Position numbers and translations under genes: made by a program. Positions 5,725 through 9,794 of a stretch of 9,794 bases of DNA are shown here, piece after piece. Location: assembly GCA_002390045.1 (NCBI GenBank), contig DGSB01000010.1:8711-18504 (forward strand). Direction: 5' to 3'. Under the pieces are notes generated by a model. It was not told the origin of the DNA and did no database searches. It saw only the letters and a program-made list of their open reading frames with translations. How positions within the stretch are numbered: the stretch's first letter is position 1; the number at the start of each line of letters is the position of its first letter. The DNA comes from Fibrobacter sp. UBA4373 (GTDB taxonomy: Bacteria > Fibrobacterota > Fibrobacteria > Fibrobacterales > Fibrobacteraceae).

Positions 5725-6540
5725 TCAAAAGCACGTCGTGTCGGCCCCAGCCTCTATCAAAATTTGGGAGAGCTCTTTTTGCAACTCCGTTTGATAGGAG
5801 GTCCCATAATTGCAGGCTTGCAAGGGGACAATCATACCGCTTGATTCGACATTTACAGAATAGCCTCGGTCTATCAAATCCTTAAAGAAGTACAGCTTGT
5901 CTTCGTCACTGATATACAGGTCGGAGCCGGAACAAATAGACGCCAACATAGATGTATGTTCCCTACCGTCCAAAAAATCAGATGCGTAAATGCTGTAATC
6001 CAAAGAAACCGAGTTGATGTCTTGGACACGAGAAATCAGTTCTTCGTACCAATAACGGCTGTGGAAGTCAAAGGAATTAAAAATGGCCCAAGCCACTGCT
6101 TGACCTGTGATCGGATAACCTAAGTCCATTGCAAAACGCACAATGTTCGTATCCTGTGCGGACATAGCGACCGCGATTAAATCGGCGTCGTTTGCTTTTA
6201 AGGACGAATCCATCCCGTTGCTCAGCAGATAGATGATAGCGGAGTCTTTTTCACTACTTTCTTGCCACAGCATTTTTGAAATGGCGTCAAAGTCAGCAAA
6301 TTTGGCCGATACTTCGGTTTGACAATAGGAAAGGCTTAAGGAAGAACATTCTTCTATGCCTTTTTTGATTTTATCCAAGTCTATTTTACTTAACGCAGAG
6401 CAGAAGTCAGAGCTTTCTTCGAATTCTTTGCAATTCGAATTCAGCAGGAGAGCGTCTTCTTCGTTTGAAGAATTATTGGAAGTTTCGGAACAAGCAAGAA
6501 AAACAAACGCGACAAAGATAAAAGACACAAGACGATTCAT
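5725..6540 (-). CDS. Putative lipoprotein with ankyrin-like stretches
   Basis: The protein has 271 residues when started at the ATG whose first base is 6540. This start is preferred over the in-frame ATG at 6597 because GGGAG lies 7 bases upstream and because it gives a clean lipoprotein signal: Met-Asn-Arg, a hydrophobic core (residues 4-16) and the lipobox FLAC with Cys17. Residue +2 is Ser, so in a Gram-negative cell it would go to the outer membrane. An Asn/Ser/Glu-rich linker follows. Residues about 100-165 and 190-271 look like diverged ankyrin repeats, with patterns such as LIDRGYSVNVESS (222-234) and the closing ILIEAGADTT. There are seven further cysteines (37, 47, 65, 73, 203, 243, 270), so disulfides are possible. 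Ankyrin folds bind other proteins, but the partner is unknown. The gene lies downstream of the histidine kinase on the same strand, with a likely terminator between them. I do not recognise a named family. Confidence 0.75.
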   Translation of the reverse strand: MNRLVSFIFVAFVFLACSETSNNSSNEEDALLLNSNCKEFEESSDFCSALSKIDLDKIKKGIEECSSLSLSYCQTEVSAKFADFDAISKMLWQESSEKDSAIIYLLSNGMDSSLKANDADLIAVAMSAQDTNIVRFAMDLGYPITGQAVAWAIFNSFDFHSRYWYEELISRVQDINSVSLDYSIYASDFLDGREHTSMLASICSGSDLYISDEDKLYFFKDLIDRGYSVNVESSGMIVPLQACNYGTSYQTELQKELSQILIEAGADTTCF

Positions 6541-6547
6541 TTGCAAT

Positions 6548-6552
6548 CTCCC
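6548..6552 (-). promoter_or_regulatory. Ribosome binding site deciding the lipoprotein start
   Basis: GGGAG on the minus strand lies 7 bases upstream of the ATG at 6540. The upstream ATG at 6597 has only T-rich sequence ahead of it and would put 19 polar residues before the signal peptide. Confidence 0.7.
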
Positions 6553-6588
6553 GTTTTGGAAAATGGAATGTATTTTTTTCTCATTTTC

Positions 6589-6617
6589 ATAATGCAAAAA
6601 AAATAAGACTTCTGCAA
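6589..6617 (-). promoter_or_regulatory. Weak candidate promoter of the lipoprotein gene
   Basis: On minus, CATTAT (plus 6589-6594; 4 of 6) is 17 bases after TTGCAG (plus 6612-6617; 3 of 6). The -35 falls inside the hairpin that ends the kinase transcript. Spacing is right but matches are poor. Confidence 0.25.
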
Positions 6618-6623
6618 AATCTT
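6596..6623 (-). terminator. Probable terminator of the histidine kinase gene
   Basis: On the minus strand an imperfect 8-bp stem with two G-T pairs and a 3-base loop (plus 6605-6623) is followed by one A and then eight T (plus 6596-6603). The stem is AT-rich and weak, so read-through into the lipoprotein gene is possible. Confidence 0.55.
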
Positions 6624-6646
6624 GGCTAGAGAAAGAACCAAAGCGT

Positions 6647-7879
6647 CTAAGCCTTTATCGCTTGATGGAATTCGTCCACGTTTTTAAAGACTTTTCCCGT
6701 ATTCGCAATTTGTTCTTCATAAGTCAGCGGAGCATCTTTTAATGAAATTTCCAGATCTGCAATATACGTTCCGTTTACAGTCCGAGTTTCGTAACGATAC
6801 TTGTTCGGATAGCAAACCTCTAGACGACGACGCAGATTCGCAAGTCCAATGCCACTCTTGACCTGCACCGTCGCAGGTTTCGGCACGATCGTATTTTCCA
6901 CATGGCAATGCAAAACGTCTTCTTTTTCGGAGATAAAAATGGAAATGCGACTTTTTTGCGACGGATGCACCCCATACTTAATCGCATTTTCAATGAGCGG
7001 CATCATAAGGAGCGGAGACACCTGTTTTTGAGGATTCGCAGCGTCCGTATCAAAAGAGAACTGCATATTCGGTCCAAAACGCAGTTTTTCAAGTTCACAA
7101 TATTTTTGCAAAATATCGAGTTCCGTTTCGAGCGTTACGCTTTTTTCCTTGGTCTCGTGCAAGATTTGACGCAACACGGAAGAAAGTCGGATCATCGATT
7201 TCTGCGCGAGTTTCGGGTCAATATCCACAAGCGCCGTAATGTTATTCAACGTGTTAAAAAGAAAGTGCGAGGATAACTGCTGTTTTAAGAACGCAAGATC
7301 CGCTTGCAGCAAAAAATTTTCCTGAAGCTTTCGAATGTAGGCTTCCTGCGCACGGATTCCTCCTAGGCGCATGATTACGTTGAATGTGCACAAAATAACC
7401 GTCACCACCGTAAACGCGAAAAAAATCCCGAGAATCGACGACAGGGAGTGATCCGTACCGAGCGATCCGTATAACGTCCCCGCATTACTTCCCATCACAT
7501 AGACAGCCACATCGCGAATAACTATCATGACGACCGTATACAGAAAATTGACAAAGACAAACGTCTTGATTCTGTGTGCAAAGTAAAACCGCGGGACAAA
7601 AACGATCTGGTTCAAAAAGAAGCCGCAAAGAAAATTGACCGTCACCACCATTGGAACCACCAACGCGCGAAGGTTATATTTGCCCTCTTCAATACACGAA
7701 GACGCCGCCACAAAACCGATCGACAAAAAGAAAAGCATCATCATGAACCGCATACGCGATTCCGACACGGGCTTCTTTTTTAGCAGCCAATCGGGAATCT
7801 TTCCTAGTGGGGCATCAGCCGATATAGTGGCCGCAGAATCGGGAATTTTGAAATCTTCAAGGTTTGTGGGGGCAGTCAT
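6647..7879 (-). CDS. LytS/YehU-type sensor histidine kinase, four membrane helices
   Basis: The protein has 410 residues from the ATG whose first base is 7879. Four hydrophobic segments (about 44-63, 72-93, 104-127 and 147-171) form the sensor part in the inner membrane, with no large outer loop. A short helix leads into a His_kinase domain (PF06580 type): the phosphoacceptor is His205 in QLSSHFLFNTLNN, where the family usually has N-P-H. The ATPase part has the N box PLIENAIKYG with Asn298 and the glycine motif SGIGLANLRRRL (342-353). About 30 residues (from 381) extend past the domain. Relatives phosphorylate LytTR-domain response regulators and often sense envelope state or small metabolites. 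No response regulator gene is in the window. The GGAGGT before the ATG leaves only one base of spacing, unusually close; a TTG at 7927 would add 16 residues but has no site. A direct repeat lies just upstream. Confidence 0.88.
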   Translation of the reverse strand: MTAPTNLEDFKIPDSAATISADAPLGKIPDWLLKKKPVSESRMRFMMMLFFLSIGFVAASSCIEEGKYNLRALVVPMVVTVNFLCGFFLNQIVFVPRFYFAHRIKTFVFVNFLYTVVMIVIRDVAVYVMGSNAGTLYGSLGTDHSLSSILGIFFAFTVVTVILCTFNVIMRLGGIRAQEAYIRKLQENFLLQADLAFLKQQLSSHFLFNTLNNITALVDIDPKLAQKSMIRLSSVLRQILHETKEKSVTLETELDILQKYCELEKLRFGPNMQFSFDTDAANPQKQVSPLLMMPLIENAIKYGVHPSQKSRISIFISEKEDVLHCHVENTIVPKPATVQVKSGIGLANLRRRLEVCYPNKYRYETRTVNGTYIADLEISLKDAPLTYEEQIANTGKVFKNVDEFHQAIKA

Positions 7880-7906
7880 AACCTCCAATATAGGGATTTT
7901 AAGCCG

Positions 7907-7926
7907 AAAATGACAGAAAAATGACA
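7907..7926. repeat. Two direct copies of AAAATGACA, 11 bp apart, upstream of the kinase gene
   Basis: AAAATGACA occurs at 7907-7915 and again at 7918-7926, an offset of 11 bases or about one helical turn. The pair is flanked by GCCGA at 7903-7907 and 7931-7935. It lies 28-47 bases upstream of the kinase start codon in the 180-base gap shared with the divergent sigma factor gene. Paired direct repeats on one face of the helix are typical of a dimeric regulator site; no regulator is identified. Confidence 0.45.
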
Positions 7927-8023
7927 AAAAGCCGATAAATATATACAGAAAATCGATGAAGCTTTTGCCAAAATCAGGGTTCTTCCTGACACTTGGAAAT
8001 TTTGCAGGCGTTAGATTTCAAGT

Positions 8024-8041
8024 GTAACGAAAAGGCGTTAC
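8024..8041 (+). promoter_or_regulatory. Inverted repeat in the leader of the sigma factor gene
   Basis: GTAACG (8024-8029) and CGTTAC (8036-8041) form a perfect 6-bp inverted repeat around AAAAGG. It ends 9 bases before the Shine-Dalgarno GAGGT (8051-8055). It could be a protein operator or a small mRNA hairpin. No T tract follows, so it is not a terminator. Confidence 0.35.
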
Positions 8042-8059
8042 GAAACAAAAGAGGTCCTG

Positions 8060-8884
8060 ATGAATTCCATTTATTTCCAATACTTGAATGACATCGCCAA
8101 ATATCCGTTGCTCACCCGTGAACAGGAAAAGATTTTGATTGAACTTTCCGCCAAGGGAAACAGACGCGCCCAGGATCTCCTCGTCAAGTCCAATTTGAAG
8201 TTCGTCGTAAACATCGCCAACCTTTACAAAGGTCAAGGTTTGGACATAAACGAACTCATTAACGAAGGCAACATGGGCCTGATCGAAGCCGCCCGCCGTT
8301 TCGATCCTAGCCAAAAAATCAAGTTTATCAGCTATGCCGTGTGGTGGATCCGTCAGAACATCACCCGCGCGATTTCTGAAAAGGCTCGCCTTGTCCGCAT
8401 CAGTGCGGAAAAAGAACTGGTGCTCCGTCGCTTTAACCGCGTTTCTTCCAAGACCCGCCAGGTCGTCGGAGGAACTCTCACGATTGACCCGGAAAGCCTC
8501 GAAGGCGCTAGCCGTTACAAAGCCAAGGACATTGAAAAGATCTTGATGATGGGCGCACGTTCCGCATCGCTCGACTCCCCGGTTGGCGAAGACGGAGATA
8601 CCACCCTTGGCGACTGCATCGCTTCCGAATCGGAAGCTACCGATGCTCTTGCCGCAAAGAATAACGAACAGGCATCCCTCGATTTGCTGTTGAAGGATAA
8701 CCTGACCGATCAGGAGCACAAGGTGATCGGCCTTTACTATGGGCTTGACGTCGATGCAGACCTGAACCTCAAGGAAATCGGTAAAATGGTCGGGCTTTCG
8801 AAGGAACGCGTTCGCCAGGTAAAGGAAAAAGCCTTGGCCAAGCTCCGTTCCACCAAAATCGACCAGATTCTGGACGCGGCATAA
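8060..8884 (+). CDS. Sigma-70 family RNA polymerase sigma factor (RpoD/SigA-like, no region 1.1)
   Basis: This 274-residue sigma factor directs RNA polymerase to -10/-35 promoters. Region 1.2 begins at residue 5 (YFQYLNDIAKYPLLTREQE), so the acidic region 1.1 of E. coli RpoD is absent, as in the short primary sigma factors of Bacteroidetes. Region 2 (about 36-112) includes NLKFVVNIA, ELINEGNMGLIEAA and FISYAVWWIRQNITRAI, with the Gln and Thr of region 2.4 that read the -10 element. Region 3 follows from LVRISAE, where the usual VRIP proline is Ser; the 3.2 finger is SLDSPVGEDGDTTLGD (170-185). Region 4 (about 205-266) ends in the helix-turn-helix LKEIGKMVGLSKERVRQVKE. GAGGT stands 4 bases before the ATG. 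It is a single-gene unit closed by a strong terminator. It could be the primary factor or an RpoS-like group 2 paralogue; the sequence alone does not decide. Confidence 0.9.
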   Translation: MNSIYFQYLNDIAKYPLLTREQEKILIELSAKGNRRAQDLLVKSNLKFVVNIANLYKGQGLDINELINEGNMGLIEAARRFDPSQKIKFISYAVWWIRQNITRAISEKARLVRISAEKELVLRRFNRVSSKTRQVVGGTLTIDPESLEGASRYKAKDIEKILMMGARSASLDSPVGEDGDTTLGDCIASESEATDALAAKNNEQASLDLLLKDNLTDQEHKVIGLYYGLDVDADLNLKEIGKMVGLSKERVRQVKEKALAKLRSTKIDQILDAA

Positions 8885-8934
8885 AAGTCACCCATTTTCA
8901 GTACCCAAGCGATTTTATCTCTCTCCTTTCTATG

Positions 8935-8960
8935 AAACCCAGCCGATACGGCTGGGTTTT
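8935..8960 (+). terminator. Strong terminator after the sigma factor gene
   Basis: A perfect 11-bp stem (8935-8945 with 8949-8959) encloses a 3-base loop, ends in TTTT and continues into CTCCTTTTT. The A run on the other side would allow minus-strand function too, although no minus-strand gene needs it. Confidence 0.9.
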
Positions 8961-9006
8961 CTCCTTTTTAAAGCTCCGTTCTTTTTTGAAATTGTATTTT
9001 TATTGC

Positions 9007-9794
9007 ATGAATTCCAAAATGTCTTTTGCACAGTACATTTTCCGCGGGCTTTCTTTGACAGCTCTTGCGGCAAGCGTCGCCTTGGCGGCAAACTCCAAAT
9101 CCGAAAAGAAGGCCCCGGGAGACTTTTACGAAGAACTCTCCCGTTTGAACAAGGTCCTTTCGGAAGTCAACCTGAAATACGTCGAAGATGTCGATCCGGC
9201 AGAAGTCTCCGAAGCTGCCATTCAGGGCATGCGAAATATTTTGGATCCGCATACCGCCGTATTTGCCCCTAAAGATTACGAAGATCTGAAGGTTTCTACC
9301 GAAGGTGAATTTGGTGGCGTCGGAATCACGATCAGCTTGCGCGATGACATTCTGACGGTGATTTCCCCTCTCGCAGGAACTCCGGCATTCAACCTGGGCA
9401 TTCGCGCCGGTGACCGAATTATGAAAATCGACGGCAAGGACACGCGTGGTTACACCTTGGACGAAGCCGTCGGAAAGCTCCGCGGTAAAGTCGGCACAGA
9501 CGTGACGATCAGTATCGCCCGCGCAGGCGTCAGCGAACTGATGGACTTTACGATCACCCGTGCAAAAATCGTCGTTCATGCAGTTCCGTACAGCGGCATG
9601 GTTACAAAGGACATCGGCTACATCAAGCTTGCATCGTTCTCGCTCAAGACTCGCGATGAAGTTGTCGAAGCCATCCAGAAGCTTCAAAAGCAAGGCATGA
9701 AGAAGCTCATTCTCGACTTGCGCTACAACCCGGGCGGACTTTTAAACCAGGCTGTCGAAATCGGCGAACTCTTTTTGAAAAAAGGCAACACGAT
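9007..9794 (+). CDS. C-terminal processing protease (S41 family, CtpA-like), 3' end cut off by the window
   Basis: The frame is open from the ATG at 9007 to the window edge, giving 262 complete codons. A signal peptide is clear: residues 1-14 with Lys and Arg, a hydrophobic core (15-26) and a likely cut after ALA at 27, so the enzyme is exported to the periplasm, perhaps staying membrane-attached. The S41 N-terminal helical part follows (DFYEELSRLNKVLSEVN, GMRNILDPHTAVF). A PDZ domain spans about 102-180 (EFGGVGITIS, GIRAGDRIMKIDGKD), which binds substrate C-termini and gates the protease. The core begins with IGYIKLASFS and LILDLRYNPGGLL. The Ser-Lys catalytic dyad would lie downstream and cannot be checked. 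Family members trim C-termini of envelope proteins or degrade peptidoglycan hydrolases. There is no recognisable Shine-Dalgarno before ATG 9007 or before the in-frame ATG at 9019. An upstream terminator means it needs its own promoter, which I could not identify. Confidence 0.9.
   Translation, partial: MNSKMSFAQYIFRGLSLTALAASVALAANSKSEKKAPGDFYEELSRLNKVLSEVNLKYVEDVDPAEVSEAAIQGMRNILDPHTAVFAPKDYEDLKVSTEGEFGGVGITISLRDDILTVISPLAGTPAFNLGIRAGDRIMKIDGKDTRGYTLDEAVGKLRGKVGTDVTISIARAGVSELMDFTITRAKIVVHAVPYSGMVTKDIGYIKLASFSLKTRDEVVEAIQKLQKQGMKKLILDLRYNPGGLLNQAVEIGELFLKKGNT

Noticed and set aside
8018..8719. A 233-residue open frame opposite the sigma factor
   Set aside because: It is antisense to conserved sigma regions 1.2 to 4, and its product shows no family features.
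8968..9693. A 241-residue open frame opposite the processing protease
   Set aside because: It is antisense to a signal peptide plus PDZ domain of clear identity and has no supporting signals.

Overview
The window reads as an ordinary, densely packed bacterial chromosome segment. Its closest fit from memory is Fibrobacter or a near relative. This rests on protein character (FabV-type enoyl reductase, a short primary-type sigma factor, lipoprotein style) and a GC content that looks near 50% (not counted). The assignment is an inference made without a database search. I see no insertion sequence, integrase, CRISPR array or phage gene.

Layout. (1) 1-3723, plus strand: a lipid operon holding the 3' part of a medium-chain-type acyl-CoA synthetase, a FabF-type ketoacyl synthase and a FabV-type trans-2-enoyl reductase, closed by a clear terminator at 3751-3776. 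(2) 3811-4176, plus: a small protein with a cold-shock-like N-terminus and one membrane helix. (3) 4266-4337, minus: tRNA-Gly(UCC), with its own promoter at 4348-4375 and a terminator at 4232-4256 shared with the convergent small gene. (4) 4462-5648, plus: the infC-rpmI-rplT operon (IF3, L35, L20). Here infC probably starts at TTG, and its end overlaps rpmI. A bidirectional terminator follows at 5672-5703. (5) 5725-7879, minus: a lipoprotein with ankyrin-like stretches and, upstream of it, a four-helix LytS/YehU-type histidine kinase with no response regulator in view. (6) 8060-8884, plus: a sigma-70 factor without region 1.1, divergent from the kinase across a 180-bp regulatory gap and ended by a strong terminator. 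(7) 9007 to the window edge, plus: the 5' part of a C-terminal processing protease (S41) with signal peptide and PDZ domain.

How the genes work together. The first operon links activation of a free fatty acid to CoA, condensation and enoyl reduction, so it looks like part of an acyl-chain elongation route. Cultured Fibrobacter needs short straight- and branched-chain volatile fatty acids, which it builds into longer lipids, and a priming route of this kind is a reasonable hypothesis for the operon. Regions 4 and 6 are core translation and transcription functions. The kinase, lipoprotein and protease are cell-envelope functions whose targets cannot be read from the window.

I did not find a convincing undescribed system. 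The most interesting points are the lipid operon, the infC start and tail, the cold-shock-like membrane protein, and the kinase with its direct-repeat leader.
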